A stretch of DNA of 64,000 bases from Rheinheimera riviphila (GTDB taxonomy: Bacteria > Pseudomonadota > Gammaproteobacteria > Enterobacterales > Alteromonadaceae), in the NCBI RefSeq assembly GCF_004005945.1, contig NZ_SACS01000015.1, positions 1 to 64,000 on the forward strand, in the 5' to 3' direction. Position numbers and translations under genes: made by a program. The notes below the pieces were generated by a model that saw only the letters and a program-made list of their open reading frames with translations, did not search any database and was not told where the DNA came from. Below are positions 18,701 to 28,085 of the stretch, one piece after another. How positions within the stretch are numbered: position 1 is the first letter of the stretch; every line of letters begins with the position of its first letter.

Positions 18701-21484
18701 GCAGTGTCTAACGCTTTGTCTTTTCAACAGTTATCCGAAACCAGGCAAAGGTTTGAAATGGCGATGATTGGCGCCAATGCCGGTTCCTGGGAACTCGATA
18801 ACGAAAGCGGCACTCTGATCACCAATGAAATCTGGGCGACGTTATTAGGCTATAGCCCGCAGCAACTGACTGATTTATATGGCCATGGCATCGAACAGCT
18901 CAGCAAGTTGGTGCATCCGGACGATTTAACGATGGCGAGAACGGCTTTTGTGCAACATCTGAAAGGCTTCATCGACATTTACCGGGTGGAACTGCGGATG
19001 AAAAGCTGCAATGGCAGCTGGAAATGGGTGTTGGTGGTCGGCAAACAAGTCCAGCAAAAAGTGTTTGGCATTTTGCTCGATATCAGCGAGCACAAGGCGA
19101 TGGAATTGGCGCTATTGGAAGCCAAAGAAAAAGCCGAAACCGCCACTCAGACCAAGTCGGATTTTTTATCCAATATGTCGCATGAAATCCGCACGCCGAT
19201 GAACGCCATTATCGGGATGAGTCATCTGGCGCTGCAGACCGAACTGGATCGTAAACAGCGTAATTACATCGACAAAGTGCATCGTAGCGCGATGTCGTTG
19301 CTCGGCATCATTAACGACATTCTGGATTTCAGTAAAATTGAAGCAGGCAAACTGGATATTGAACAGGTGGAGTTTCGCCTCGAAGATGTGCTGGAAAATA
19401 TGACCGATTTAGTGGGCATAAAAGCCGCCGAGAAACAGATTGAACTTCATTTTAACGTCGCCGCCGACTTGCCGCCGGTGTTGTTGGGTGATCCGCTGCG
19501 CCTCGGACAAATTCTGACCAATCTTGGCAACAACGCAGTGAAATTCACCGATAAAGCCGGTGAGATTTTGTTGTCGGTCAGCGGGCAACGACAGCCGCCA
19601 CAGCCAAACCAACATCAACATCAACATCAACATCAACATCAACATCAACATCAACATCAACAGCCCAATCCACAAATCGTGCTGCATTTTTCACTCAAAG
19701 ACAGCGGCATCGGTATGAGCCCGGCGCAACAAGCACGGTTGTTTCAGTCCTTTAGTCAGGCCGATAGTTCCACCACCCGCAAATATGGCGGCACCGGCTT
19801 GGGACTGGCGATCTGTAAAACGCTAACGGAACTGATGCAGGGTAATATTTGGGTGGAAAGTGTTGAAGGTCAGGGCAGTACTTTTCATTTTACCGTCTTG
19901 CTGGGCGAAGGTACGCCGGATGCGCTGCCGGCCCCCTTCTGGAAAACCGCGTCGGAAAGTTTGCGGGATCTGCGGGTGCTGGTGACGGACGACAACGCCA
20001 CGGCGCGCGAAATTATCGGCCAGCTGCTGACCGAACAAGGTTGCCTGGTCACGCAAACCAACACCGGCCAGGAAGCACTGAACATGCTGGCCCATGCTGA
20101 CGCGACTTTAGTGCCTTATCAGCTGTGGTGCCTCGACTGGAAAATGCCGCAACTGGATGGCATCAAAACGCTGGAGCAACTGCCGCCATTGCAGCTGCAG
20201 CAACCGCCTAAAGTGTTGATGGTTACCGCTTACAGCACCGAAGATGCGAGGCTGGCCGCCGCCCATCTCACCATCGATGGATTTTTAAGTAAACCAGTCA
20301 CCCGCAGCGTGTTTTGCCAGGCACTGCTAAACGCCACCGCGACCACACCGGTCGAACTGGCTAAGTTATCGCAGCAGTATGCAGCAACGCCAAGCACTGA
20401 AAATAAGGTCGCTGCGGCCATACGCCAGTTACAGGGCACCCGTATTTTGCTGGCTGAAGATAACGAGTTAAATCAGGAGTTGGCGATTGAGCTGCTGACC
20501 AGCAAAGGCATCCACGTGACTTTGGCCAAAGATGGCCAGCAGGCACTGGATTTGCTGCAACAACATCATCTGCAGCAGCAGGACTTTGATGGTGTGCTGA
20601 TGGACTGTCAGATGCCGGTGCTGGATGGCTACGAAGCCAGCAAAGCGCTGCGGGCGCTGCCGCAATTTCAGCACCTGCCAATTATCGCGATGACCGCCAA
20701 CGTGATGGCCGCCGATGTGCAAAAAGCCCGCGACAGCGGCATGAACGACCACATCAGCAAACCGATCCGGCCGGACGACATGTTTGTAACGATGGCAAAA
20801 TGGATCCAAGCTGCGGCGGGCACGACCGCTGGAAATGCCAGGCGATCAGCCCTTGATATGGCTGACTTTAGCCCAGCAGAAGTTGGCGCACTGCCGCTGC
20901 TGCCCGGCATCGATACCAATGCAGGCCTAATCACCACCGAGCAAAATGTCACGCTGTACTTAAAATTGCTGCGCCGTTTTGCCGACAGCAATCAACAGTT
21001 TGCCACCGACTTTGCACAAGCCTCACAAAGTGCTGATCCGCAGGCCGCGGCTCGCTGCGCCCATAGTTTACGCGGCGCCGCTGGCAATATCGGCGCCCGC
21101 GCGGTGCAGGCCGCTGCCTCTGTTTTGGAACAGGCCTGCAATCAGCAAACCTCCTTCACCGAACCACTGGCCTTGGTGGCAGATGAACTGGCGATCGTAC
21201 TGCAATCTTTATCGCAGCTCAGCGGCGCCACGCCAGCAGTGTCCGCCATAGCGTCAGCACCAGCCGCCGATCCGGAGCAACTACGCAACATGCTGGCGCA
21301 ACTTCAAACCCTGATCGCCGATAACGACACCGCCGCTGTGGATGCGGCCGAACAGCTGGAGCCACTGCTCGCCGGCACCCACTGTCAAAGCACCTTAACC
21401 GAACTTTGTAAGCATATTAACCAATACGATTTTGACGAAGCGGCCGCGGTGTTTATCACCTTGCAACAGCAGTTTGAATCTTAG
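15716..21484 (+). CDS. Very large hybrid sensor histidine kinase (propeller-YYY-GAF-PAS-HisKA-HATPase-REC-REC-Hpt)
   Basis: A 1922-residue protein. Order: signal/membrane helix (about 22-42); periplasmic Reg_prop beta-propeller repeats (about 60-700, recurrent LWVGT/IWAAT blades); Y_Y_Y domain (about 715-790); membrane helix (about 797-820); GAF (about 840-1005); PAS (about 1012-1135); HisKA with the phospho-histidine in [10 protein letters not shown] (about 1155); HATPase with [11 protein letters not shown] (about 1270), DSGIGMS (1327) and GGTGLGLAI; receiver 1 (about 1417, aspartate near 1472 in [10 protein letters not shown]); receiver 2 (about 1575, aspartate near 1630 in [10 protein letters not shown]); Hpt with the histidine in [10 protein letters not shown] (about 1782). 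It resembles Bacteroidetes-style one-protein relays. A (QH)8 tract interrupts the ATPase domain. ATG 15716 follows AAAGGA. The ligand is unknown. Confidence 0.95.
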   Translation: MRVCRQGSEPGSKRRLQFCQLASTWWALLLLAIVSCQITADTSANNADHSGITQKVEKLSVYSMQANPQMFSVAKDHDGFLWFGTVEGVKRYDGYQFSSFMHNPADSTSLAHDNVGVMLNDSKNRLWVGTWGGGLNLYQRTSQSFRHFRHDAAMATSLGADKVQSLFESRSGEIWVGTNGGGLNLYQESSGSFIRYQHDPNNPHSIGNDRIWGMAEDSQGNIWAATTNGLYQLDRSTQQFRSYGVAAGALDHPEVRSIFIDQQDRLWVSTRLSFGQFDPASNSYQRHALPEGELPSVNSMSAQGKLLVLATLAGVYHFDLEHKKFVPAALNGNWSLLPSNDVRQVLIDSTGILWAATRYSGVVKVFPRLPAFQGWSNYLQQQPMAGLFSQVLSVVARPEGGLWLGTGKGMVAFDGKQRFEPLQSSHFPDQLTRFRIKNMRYASDGTLYINTDTGLYAMDAASRQIRPLPLDWLSLQGDGIESLSVDKQDQLWLVLASSNNVVNWDPVSNQRREFLTDVDPTFTFVDDENEVWIATAGQGTFRISSDRNKVTHLEHSAAAGSLSSNTVTAIRQAGAQTLWLASSQGVDRYAKVSGKVQHFNHVIEGEVIAIQSISTDHYGKLWLATSHGVSRLDPDTGVFNYFSTNDGLSSNGFMPRAATQTADGRIFLGSVGGITAISPAEVVVNHVQPPVEITAVTVDGKLQPFPLPTVLELPNDFKNLTISYAALDFQATEDNRYQTRLLGYDHNWSKRTGEHQQSYGRLEHGSYQFELLGSNNHGVWNPEPQRLQIKVLPAWYQTTVFLVLAPLTLALAIFSFLRIRLLAQQQRERELTELVERRTHDIFVLGDVGKEIAATFELEQIARKIYDHLQAIVPTDTFAIGLFNQPQDEVDFIFAMHKGQRLPASGAHQQTNGRPSAWCLQQQQEFIAASPEDWAKFGMQAADCLNGAATQTVICEPLIAGTQVLGILTLQSDQPHAFNNDQINIVRIITSHAAVAVSNALSFQQLSETRQRFEMAMIGANAGSWELDNESGTLITNEIWATLLGYSPQQLTDLYGHGIEQLSKLVHPDDLTMARTAFVQHLKGFIDIYRVELRMKSCNGSWKWVLVVGKQVQQKVFGILLDISEHKAMELALLEAKEKAETATQTKSDFLSNMSHEIRTPMNAIIGMSHLALQTELDRKQRNYIDKVHRSAMSLLGIINDILDFSKIEAGKLDIEQVEFRLEDVLENMTDLVGIKAAEKQIELHFNVAADLPPVLLGDPLRLGQILTNLGNNAVKFTDKAGEILLSVSGQRQPPQPNQHQHQHQHQHQHQHQHQQPNPQIVLHFSLKDSGIGMSPAQQARLFQSFSQADSSTTRKYGGTGLGLAICKTLTELMQGNIWVESVEGQGSTFHFTVLLGEGTPDALPAPFWKTASESLRDLRVLVTDDNATAREIIGQLLTEQGCLVTQTNTGQEALNMLAHADATLVPYQLWCLDWKMPQLDGIKTLEQLPPLQLQQPPKVLMVTAYSTEDARLAAAHLTIDGFLSKPVTRSVFCQALLNATATTPVELAKLSQQYAATPSTENKVAAAIRQLQGTRILLAEDNELNQELAIELLTSKGIHVTLAKDGQQALDLLQQHHLQQQDFDGVLMDCQMPVLDGYEASKALRALPQFQHLPIIAMTANVMAADVQKARDSGMNDHISKPIRPDDMFVTMAKWIQAAAGTTAGNARRSALDMADFSPAEVGALPLLPGIDTNAGLITTEQNVTLYLKLLRRFADSNQQFATDFAQASQSADPQAAARCAHSLRGAAGNIGARAVQAAASVLEQACNQQTSFTEPLALVADELAIVLQSLSQLSGATPAVSAIASAPAADPEQLRNMLAQLQTLIADNDTAAVDAAEQLEPLLAGTHCQSTLTELCKHINQYDFDEAAAVFITLQQQFES
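19610..19657 (+). repeat. In-frame hexanucleotide microsatellite (CAACAT)8
   Basis: Eight perfect tandem copies of CAACAT, followed by CAACAG, inside the hybrid kinase gene. They encode (Gln-His)8 at about residues 1299-1314, between the N-box and G1-box of the ATPase domain. Unit length is two codons, so copy-number slippage changes protein length but not frame. Confidence 0.97.
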
Positions 21485-21615
21485 AAAAGTCATTGATTTA
21501 GAAGACTTTCTGACTTATGTGCGCTAGCACACCGAGCCAGAAAAATATAAACAGTACGCTGGAGGGACATCAGCTGTATGCTGCCTGTTAAGCCCACTAA
21601 TTGTTGAGCACAGAT

Positions 21616-22404
21616 ATGTCCCCACGATCACCCGCCAAGCCACAGCCGAATCCTCAGCAGAATCACTTACTGGCCGCGTTATCGCCCGACGTCCAAAGCC
21701 GGTTATTTCCGCATCTGGAGCTGGTGCATTTACCGCTGCGGGCGCTGATGTATGAATCCGGCACCAGCATGAGCCATGTGTATTTTCCAACCGATTCAAT
21801 CGTTTCGCTGCAGTACGTGATGGAAAACGGCGCCTCCACCGCTATTCTGGTGGTCGGGAATGAGGGGTTGCTCGGCATTACGTTATTTATGGGCGGTGAA
21901 AGTACCCCTAGCCGCTCAGTGGTACAAAGCGCCGGTTACGCCTATCGCCTGCCCCGGCCACAGGTCAAAGAAGAATTTAACCGTCACGGCCAGTTATTGC
22001 TGCTGATGCTGCGTTACACCCAAGCGTTAATTACCCAGGTGGCGCAAACCGCCGTCTGCAACCGCCATCATTCCATCGACCAACAACTGTGCCGCTGGTT
22101 GCTGCTGTCGATGGACCGTTTGTCTCACAACCACTTAACCATGACCCAGGAATTTATCGGCCACATGCTCGGCGTCCGCCGCGAAGGCGTCACCCAGGCC
22201 GCATTAAAACTGCAACAACTGGGCGTCATCTCATACTCCCGCGGCCTGATCAAAGTCATCGACCGCGACCAACTGGAACACTTAAGCTGCGAATGCTATG
22301 AAGTGGTGAAAAAGGAAACCGCAATCCTGTTAACTTACCTGCCACAACGCCAGCTGATTAAAAACCCGGAAGATATTCCGGTGGTGGTGTTAAAAACGCA
22401 GTAA
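21616..22404 (+). CDS. Crp/Fnr-family transcriptional regulator
   Basis: A 262-residue regulator with an N-terminal cyclic-nucleotide-binding-like fold (about residues 12-140) and a C-terminal Crp-type winged helix (about 150-225; TMTQEFIGHMLGVRREGVTQAALKLQQLGVI). The effector pocket lacks the canonical cAMP-binding RSE...R motif, so the ligand is unknown; proteins of this subgroup often carry the phrase YFPTDSIVSL, present here. It lies 131 bases after the kinase stop in the same direction. Two in-frame TTG codons at 21601 and 21604 are alternative starts; ATG 21616 has no strong ribosome site, so the start is uncertain. Confidence 0.85.
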   Translation: MSPRSPAKPQPNPQQNHLLAALSPDVQSRLFPHLELVHLPLRALMYESGTSMSHVYFPTDSIVSLQYVMENGASTAILVVGNEGLLGITLFMGGESTPSRSVVQSAGYAYRLPRPQVKEEFNRHGQLLLLMLRYTQALITQVAQTAVCNRHHSIDQQLCRWLLLSMDRLSHNHLTMTQEFIGHMLGVRREGVTQAALKLQQLGVISYSRGLIKVIDRDQLEHLSCECYEVVKKETAILLTYLPQRQLIKNPEDIPVVVLKTQ

Positions 22405-22485
22405 GTTTTGCGGGGTGGCAAATGCAAGGTTGTGCACTGCTGTGGCGGTTCGATAAAAGACGATGCTTGCAAGCGTCAAATAGCT

Positions 22486-22527
22486 ATCCGGCGTACTGCC
22501 GCTGACGCGGCGAGTAGCGCCCTACGA
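22486..22527 (+). repeat. 42-bp interspersed repeat, copy 1
   Basis: Matches 53260-53301 over 42 bases with three mismatches visible (ATCCGGCGTACTNCCGCTGA core, then GTAGCGCCCTACGA). A diverged relative is at about 36065-36097 on the other strand. It resembles short extragenic GC-rich repeats that end in a CGCCCTACG motif. Just downstream, 22583-22615 holds another REP-like hairpin (GGTCGGAT ... ATCCGAC). Confidence 0.75.
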
Positions 22528-22630
22528 TTTATTTTTAGACAATAGATCAATTAAAACAATAGATTAAGACCATTTTGAACCTAGGTCGGATAAACGCGAA
22601 GCGGGCCATCCGACAAAAGACTTTTGAAAC

Positions 22631-22758
22631 TATACCCAAAATCATTGAAGATTCGGGTAGGCGGCAAGTGAGCGAATCCCCAGGAGCATAGTTGTCCTAT
22701 GCGACTGAGGTGAGCGAAGGCGGCCAACAACCCCGAATCTTCAAGGATGACGGGTATA
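22631..22758 (+). repeat. MITE-like palindromic element, copy A
   Basis: 128 bp with imperfect terminal inverted repeats of about 27 bases: left end TATACCCAAAATCATTGAAG, right end CTTCAAGGATGACGGGTATA. The middle holds a smaller hairpin around CATAGTTGTCCTATG. Three further copies are at 40480-40607, 53474-53599 (inverted) and 57683-57826. No coding capacity is seen. It fills most of the 462-base gap between the Crp-type and LysR genes, with the 42-bp repeat and a REP-like hairpin upstream. Confidence 0.88.
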
Positions 22759-22866
22759 TACCTCAGGGTCTATCTCTTTGATCGTACTGCCTCGTTTGAC
22801 CAAAGCTGGCTATATGTACACAATACTGCTTGCGCAACCAATCCTGGTTCCCGGTGGTTAAATCCG

Positions 22867-23811
22867 ATGCAATCTTTGAATACCCTGACGTTACATTACC
22901 TGCAGGCGTTTGTCTTAAGTGCTGAATTAGGCTCCGTTTCTGCGGCAGCACGTGCGCTAGGCAAACGCCAGTCTCAAGTCAGCAGCTGGGTGCAGGAGCT
23001 GGAAGCTGAGCTTGCGATCGAACTCTTTAGCCGCAGTGGCAATAGTTTGCAATTAAGCGCGGCAGGCGCAACTTTGCTGCCTTTGGCCCAGCATACGTTG
23101 GCCCAGTCTGGCCGCTTGCAGGCGGCGGCGAGTGCATTGCAGCAACACCAGATACTGGTACTCAAGGTTGGCGTTGCCCTGCATATTCCGCAGCCCATCT
23201 TAACCGAGGCTATTGTCAGTTTTATCCAGCAACAGCCTCAGGTGCAAATCCACCTTTGTACGAAAAATGAGTCCTTGCTGATGGAAGGCTTGCTGAATAG
23301 AGAGTTTGACATGGTGTTGCTGCACGAAAGCGTCGAACTGCATAACAGTCGTTACGACTATTGCCGGGTCGGCCATTATGATGAAGTGATGGTGGCACGT
23401 GCCGGCCACCCGCTCGCAGCGCAACATAAGGTGAGTCCGGCTGATTTAGCGCCGTTTCGTGAATTGATCTGCGCTACGGATCACCAGCAACAGCTGGAAG
23501 AAAGCGGCTACAGTGGCCATTTCAGCTTGATCGATGATTTTAGTACGCTACGCACCGTATTATTGAACACCGATAGTATCGCTTTGCTGCCCCGCATTCT
23601 GATACAAAACGATCTTCAACAAGGCATGCTCGTACCGTTACCACTGAGTTTTGAATTGTCACCAATCCGCCGCAGATTGGAATTGCGCTGGCCATTGGGC
23701 GGCCAGCACCATCAATTGGTTGGCTGCTGGTTAGCGCTGGTACAACAAACGCTTAGTAATCTGCACTCTGATACACCACTTGGCCGTTCATCATCGTCAA
23801 CAGGAATTTAG
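22867..23811 (+). CDS. LysR-family transcriptional regulator
   Basis: A 314-residue regulator with an N-terminal winged helix (about residues 6-65: LHYLQAFVLSAELGSVSAAARALG) and a LysR substrate-binding domain (about 95-290). A longer frame begins at 22747 inside the palindromic element, but ATG 22867 gives the normal LysR length and N-terminus. Its last 59 bases overlap the end of the convergent amidohydrolase gene, so the two transcripts are antisense at their 3' ends. The target is unknown; the amidohydrolase is a candidate. Confidence 0.88.
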   Translation: MQSLNTLTLHYLQAFVLSAELGSVSAAARALGKRQSQVSSWVQELEAELAIELFSRSGNSLQLSAAGATLLPLAQHTLAQSGRLQAAASALQQHQILVLKVGVALHIPQPILTEAIVSFIQQQPQVQIHLCTKNESLLMEGLLNREFDMVLLHESVELHNSRYDYCRVGHYDEVMVARAGHPLAAQHKVSPADLAPFRELICATDHQQQLEESGYSGHFSLIDDFSTLRTVLLNTDSIALLPRILIQNDLQQGMLVPLPLSFELSPIRRRLELRWPLGGQHHQLVGCWLALVQQTLSNLHSDTPLGRSSSSTGI

Positions 23812-25456
23812 CCTGGCGGATCCGGGCAGGTTTTGCCCGGCTGATATCCTGATCAATCACCACCAAATCAGCGGCTTTTCCGACCGTCAGCGAACCTGTT
23901 TGCCCCTCAAGCCCCAAGGCTTTGGCGGCATTAATCGTATAAGCATCAATAGCACTTTCGGTGTCTGGGAATTGCTGGCCCTTTAATTCCAGCGCGTTAG
24001 CGATACTGATTAACGGATTCAAATCGTTGACATTCCAGTCACTGCTCAATGTCAGATTCGCGCCTGCCGCACGCAAAGCACCGACCGGCATGAGCTGCAC
24101 AGCCCGCTCATGACCTAACCAAGGCTCCGCCCAGCGGTGGTCCGCGTGTAGCACCCCTTCGTTACCGATTTGCACATCAGCATCCACACCCAATGCCTTA
24201 AAACGTGCTAGATCGTCGATCTGTACTAACTCAAGATGAGTTAAACCATAAAGCCGGGTCGAGCCTTCCGCACGGGCATGCGCTACGGCATCCAGTGCCT
24301 GACGGGTACCGCCATCACCGATGGCATGAATATGGGCGCCATAACCAATATCATCCAGCTGCACCAGCCACCATTGCAGCTGATCTGGGCCAATATAATC
24401 CAGGCCTGTTGGCAGGTCCGGATTAATGGTCTGGCGATATGGCTGTAACAGCCGGGCCGTGCCGTTTTGCAGTAAACCGTCGCTATACAGCTTCACTTGA
24501 TGAATCACCAGCAAGCGGCTGGTGTCGGGCTGATAGACTTTGCGGAAAAATTCCAGTTGTGGCGCTGCCGGATCAGCCGGATAAATCCAGGGTCTGATGC
24601 TGACCCGTGCTGTTAATTGTTTTTGCTTCTCCAGCTCTTGCCACGTCTCCAGCCAACCGCGCTTCCAATACAAACGGCCATCACCCACTGTGGTTATGCC
24701 ATTTTCTGCTAACTGGCGCAGACCTTTTTGCAGACCACGTTTGTGTGCATTTTTCAGATCTGGTTGTTGCTTCCAGGCCATTTCAAATAGTCGATCTCCG
24801 GCATTGTCCAGTAAAATTCCACTCAGACTGCCGTCAGTTTCCCGCAGCATGCGGCCCCCCTGCGGATCGGTGGAATGCTGATTGATCCCCGCCTGCTGTA
24901 ATGCTTTGCTGTTGACCCACATTGAATGAGAAGTTTGTTCCATCAGCACCACCGGATTATCCGGAAACAACCGGTCCAGCAATGCGAGTGGGGATTCGTC
25001 TGAAATCTTTAATAATTCGGCTAATTCATGACCATAACCCATCAGCCAGTCGTTTGGTTCCAGCGCTAATTCCCGGCCACATTGCTGCAGCGCTTGCTCA
25101 TAACCACGCACATTGTGGGTATCAGATAAATCGCAATCACCACCAATTTCTGCATCGGCTTCAAACACGTGGTTGTGATTATCGATAAAACCAGGGCCAA
25201 TAAACGCCTTTTCCAAATCCTGCCAGTTGCGCAGGTTGGGATATTTTTTCCGTGCTTCAGCAGCTTTACCAATAAAGGTGATTTGGGTGCCTTGTACTAC
25301 CAATGTGTCGGCGTTGTCGTGCTGATAAATGACTGCATTCGTCAACACTACAGCTGAGTGTCCAGCCACATTTTGATCTTTCTCATTGGCATCAGCTGCT
25401 TTGCAACTGATAAAAAGGCTACTTGCGATCAATAAGGGTAAATAACTTAATTTCAT
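23753..25456 (-). CDS. Lipoprotein amidohydrolase of the YtcJ/Amidohydro_3 type
   Basis: A 567-residue metal-dependent hydrolase of the amidohydrolase superfamily. The N-terminus MKLSYLPLLIASSLFISC is a lipoprotein-type signal with the acceptor cysteine at 18, suggesting a periplasmic membrane-anchored enzyme. Metal-site motifs: GFIDNHNHVFE (HxH, about residue 98), HIHAIGDGG (about 366), and the aspartate of SSDWNVNDLNP (about 462); C-terminal LTVGKAADLVVID is typical. The start at 25456 is preferred over an upstream in-frame start at 25570 because of the signal peptide. Substrate unknown; family members hydrolyse amides, ureas or imides. Its 3' end overlaps the LysR gene. Confidence 0.88.
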   Translation of the reverse strand: MKLSYLPLLIASSLFISCKAADANEKDQNVAGHSAVVLTNAVIYQHDNADTLVVQGTQITFIGKAAEARKKYPNLRNWQDLEKAFIGPGFIDNHNHVFEADAEIGGDCDLSDTHNVRGYEQALQQCGRELALEPNDWLMGYGHELAELLKISDESPLALLDRLFPDNPVVLMEQTSHSMWVNSKALQQAGINQHSTDPQGGRMLRETDGSLSGILLDNAGDRLFEMAWKQQPDLKNAHKRGLQKGLRQLAENGITTVGDGRLYWKRGWLETWQELEKQKQLTARVSIRPWIYPADPAAPQLEFFRKVYQPDTSRLLVIHQVKLYSDGLLQNGTARLLQPYRQTINPDLPTGLDYIGPDQLQWWLVQLDDIGYGAHIHAIGDGGTRQALDAVAHARAEGSTRLYGLTHLELVQIDDLARFKALGVDADVQIGNEGVLHADHRWAEPWLGHERAVQLMPVGALRAAGANLTLSSDWNVNDLNPLISIANALELKGQQFPDTESAIDAYTINAAKALGLEGQTGSLTVGKAADLVVIDQDISRAKPARIRQAKFLLTMMNGQVVYQSADY

Positions 25457-25642
25457 CTGAGTGGTCTCTATCTGCTTCAGGTGACTGCACGATACCAAAA
25501 AAAACTGACGATAAAAGTTAGTCACTATCACATTAAAGAGATAGCAAAACGATGATGTCCACTGCAGCAAACAGGAAGAGAGACCGAGGTAATTGACTCA
25601 ACAGAACTCACTACCTGAAGTCTCAGATCATGCAAATTGAAG
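25457..25642 (-). promoter_or_regulatory. Upstream region of the amidohydrolase gene
   Basis: 186 bases between the MFS stop and the amidohydrolase start, both on the minus strand. It is AT-rich and presumably holds the amidohydrolase promoter. No terminator hairpin with a T-run was recognised, so read-through from the MFS gene is possible. Confidence 0.35.
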
Positions 25643-26896
25643 TCACATGTCAATTGGGGTTGCTATCGGCAGATGCTGTTGGCGTGAGCCAGCAAGTGTG
25701 GTGGGCTCTTGACTCGCACCATCCGCCAGTGGGTAGCCAGCCTGTTGATCCAAACGCCCGGACCAACGGGTCAGCGCCAACGCCCCCAGCACGATCAATC
25801 CGCCAATCCAGGGGGTATCCAGCAAACTCATTTCTTCGACAATCAGCCCACCGACCACAGCGCCGGCGGCAATGCCGACGTTAAAAGCGGCGATATTTAA
25901 ACCCGAAGCCACATCAACCGCATCCGGGGTGTATTTTTCAGCAAGTTTAACCACATACACCTGCAGCCCCGGCACATTGCCAAACGCAAAGGCACCCCAG
26001 ACTAAAACGGTCAGTACGGCGGTGATTGGGTTGCCGGCAGTGAAGGTAAAGATCAACAGCACCAGCGCTAATGCCGCGAAAATATAACTGAGCGCCGTCA
26101 CCGGCCCGGCTTTGTCGGCGAGCTTGCCACCCCAGATATTTCCCACCGCCACCGACACGCCGTACACCAATAAAATCAAACTAATCGCACCGGCTTCAAA
26201 ACCACTGATTTGCTGCAAAATCGGCGCAAGGTAAGTAAAAGCGACAAAAGTTCCGCCATAACCGACGGCCGTCATCGCATACACCAACAATAACCGCGGT
26301 TCAGTCAGCACCTGCAGTTGCTTGCGTAGCGGCGCGGTTGTGGCTTGTTTTAGATTTGATGGCACCAATAAAGCACTGCCAATCAGTGCGACCATGCCGA
26401 GCACCGACACAATCAGGAACGTCGCCCGCCAGCCAAACATCTGACCAATCCAGGTGCCGAGCGGCACCCCGGTCACCAACGCCACGGTCAGCCCGGTGAA
26501 CATCAAGGCGATGGCGCTGGCTTCTTTATCTTTACTAACCAAACCGGTCGCGATGGTCGAACCAATCGAGAAAAACACCCCGTGCGCCAGACCGGTTAAG
26601 ATCCGCGCTGCAATCAGGCTTTGATAACCAGGTGCCAACCAGGCCAGCAGATTGCCGGCGATAAACAGCGCCATCAGTCCCAACAACACGGTTTTTCGTG
26701 GAAAACGGGCGGTGAGTGCAGTCAACACCGGCGCACCAATGGCAACGCCGAGTGCATATAAACTGACCAGTAAACCGGCCGAAGGTAACGACACGCCCAG
26801 ATCCCGGGCTAAGGTGGGCAACAAGCCGACAATCACAAATTCGGTGGTGCCGATGGCGAACGCGCTGAGTGTCAGCGCCCATAAAGCGAGTGGCAT
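25643..26896 (-). CDS. MFS exporter of the DHA1 (AraJ/YdhP-like) group
   Basis: A 417-residue, twelve-span major facilitator. The N-terminal signature ALTLSAFAIGTTEFVIVGLLP and the loop motif ARFPRKTVLL with ARILTGLAHGVFFSIG are characteristic of the AraJ/YdhP subgroup of drug:H+ antiporters. The gene is read away from a LysR gene over a 91-base gap, the usual arrangement of a regulator controlling an efflux pump. ATG 26896 has an AGGAG ribosome site. The last 25 residues form a hydrophilic tail (DGASQEPTTLAGSRQQH). Confidence 0.9.
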   Translation of the reverse strand: MPLALWALTLSAFAIGTTEFVIVGLLPTLARDLGVSLPSAGLLVSLYALGVAIGAPVLTALTARFPRKTVLLGLMALFIAGNLLAWLAPGYQSLIAARILTGLAHGVFFSIGSTIATGLVSKDKEASAIALMFTGLTVALVTGVPLGTWIGQMFGWRATFLIVSVLGMVALIGSALLVPSNLKQATTAPLRKQLQVLTEPRLLLVYAMTAVGYGGTFVAFTYLAPILQQISGFEAGAISLILLVYGVSVAVGNIWGGKLADKAGPVTALSYIFAALALVLLIFTFTAGNPITAVLTVLVWGAFAFGNVPGLQVYVVKLAEKYTPDAVDVASGLNIAAFNVGIAAGAVVGGLIVEEMSLLDTPWIGGLIVLGALALTRWSGRLDQQAGYPLADGASQEPTTLAGSRQQHLPIATPIDM

Positions 26897-26987
26897 AACA
26901 ATCTCCTGACTAGAATGAATTGCCGCGCAGTATGACGCTTGCTACTATTTCAAAAAATAGCGCAATCAACAAAACACTTTTTCACTT
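26897..26987. promoter_or_regulatory. Divergent promoter of MFS and LysR genes
   Basis: 91 bases between two divergent starts, AT-rich, with the dyad GCTACTATTTCAAAAAATAGC-like core at about 26941-26961 (CTATTT/AAATAG arms at 26946-26951 and 26955-26960) that could be the LysR operator. Confidence 0.5.
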
Positions 26988-27878
26988 ATGATAATAATAT
27001 CGCAAACTGCAGATCTCGAAATGTTACTAGCGGTGTTCGACAGTGGCAGCTTTACCGCGGCGGCTGGTCAGCTGAATGTGCCGGTGGCCAAAGTCACCCG
27101 TGCTATTCAACGGTTGGAAACGTCGTTGCAGGTGAGCTTGTTTCACCGCACGACGCGGCGGGTGGAAGCCACCGCCGATGGGCAGCTGTTTATTGAACAA
27201 GTGCGCCCGGCGCTGCAACAACTGGCGTTGGCCGAAGAGCAACTGAACCTGCAGCAAAGTGCGCCATCTGGCTTATTGCGGGTCGATGCCGCCAGCCCTT
27301 TTATCCTGCATCAGTTAGTCCCGCTGATGGCAAAATTCCGCGCCTTGTATCCAAAGATGACGCTGGAACTGATTTCCAGCGAGAACTTTATTGATTTAAT
27401 TGAAAAAAGAACCGATGTTGCGATCCGCATTGGCGCGCTGCAGGACTCGAATTTACATGCAACCTTGCTTGGAAAAAGCAAACTGCGACTGCTGGCAAGT
27501 GCTGGTTATCTGCAAAAATTCGGAACACCACAGCGCCCTGAGCAGCTGGCACAGCATCAGTTATTAGGTTTTGCTGAACACAGCAGACTAAATCATTGGC
27601 CATTATTGCCACCCCAAATCATCACCCCAACACTGGCCGCCAGCAGTGGCGAAACCCTGTTGCAGCTGTGTTTGCAGCATCATGGTATTGCCTTATTGTC
27701 AGATTTTATGACGGCGCCACAGCGTCAATCCGGAGAACTGATTGAAGTGCTACCGGGTCAGCTGCAAAGCCCCCATCCGCGCGAAAACGTGCAGGCGGTG
27801 TATTATCGACATTCCGCGTTATCGGGGCGGATCAGCGCTTTTATCCGCTTTTTGCAACAACAGCTGATCTTTGATTAA
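26988..27878 (+). CDS. LysR-family regulator next to an MFS exporter
   Basis: A 296-residue LysR protein: winged helix (about residues 6-65, MLLAVFDSGSFTAAAGQLNVPVAKVTRAIQRLE split by the turn) and substrate-binding domain (about 92-292). It belongs to the group typified by TAAGQL N-termini and VYYRHSALSGRISAFIRFL C-termini. The last 99 bases of the gene are part of the 181-bp block repeated at 32245-32425. Start ATG 26988 lacks a clear ribosome site. Probable regulator of the divergent exporter. Confidence 0.9.
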   Translation: MIIISQTADLEMLLAVFDSGSFTAAAGQLNVPVAKVTRAIQRLETSLQVSLFHRTTRRVEATADGQLFIEQVRPALQQLALAEEQLNLQQSAPSGLLRVDAASPFILHQLVPLMAKFRALYPKMTLELISSENFIDLIEKRTDVAIRIGALQDSNLHATLLGKSKLRLLASAGYLQKFGTPQRPEQLAQHQLLGFAEHSRLNHWPLLPPQIITPTLAASSGETLLQLCLQHHGIALLSDFMTAPQRQSGELIEVLPGQLQSPHPRENVQAVYYRHSALSGRISAFIRFLQQQLIFD

Positions 27879-27960
27879 ACTAAGTTTTTAGTTTGAGTAC
27901 ATGAAAATCTGCCACCACGGAAGCAACCATGACACCCGCCATCGAACTGCTTAAAAAACG
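27780..27960 (+). repeat. Left copy of a 181-bp direct repeat bounding the cassette
   Basis: Same length as 32245-32425, with about nine mismatches (roughly 95% identity by eye). It spans the last 33 codons of the LysR gene, the intergenic spacer, and the first 11 codons of a ybaK-type gene. The mismatches rule out a fresh target-site duplication and favour either an old duplication or integration of DNA from a related strain. Confidence 0.92.
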
Positions 27961-28060
27961 CAACTGCTGGTTGTTGAAATTTCGTTTTTTTTTGGTAGGT
28001 GGCTTCAATTGTCTCCTCTTCAATTGTACTTTGGCCGCAGCGGGAAAAGCTGGTGGTTAA
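27929..28060 (+). pseudogene. Truncated 5' end of the ybaK-type gene
   Basis: The first 11 codons (MTPAIELLKKR) equal those of the intact gene at 32394, with a similar upstream region; thereafter the frame continues for 32 unrelated codons to TAA 28058-28060. It marks the original LysR-ybaK junction, broken by the cassette. Confidence 0.85.
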
Positions 28061-28085
28061 ATCAAACCACACTATTGCCATTCAG

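Noticed and set aside
19610-19660. CRISPR-like tandem repeat
   Set aside because: The units are 6 bp, contiguous, with no spacers and in coding frame.
19409-19687. Antisense frame rich in Leu-Met repeats
   Set aside because: It is only the reverse reading of the CAACAT microsatellite inside the kinase gene.
22747-22866. N-terminal extension of the LysR gene
   Set aside because: It starts inside the palindromic element and does not match LysR N-termini.
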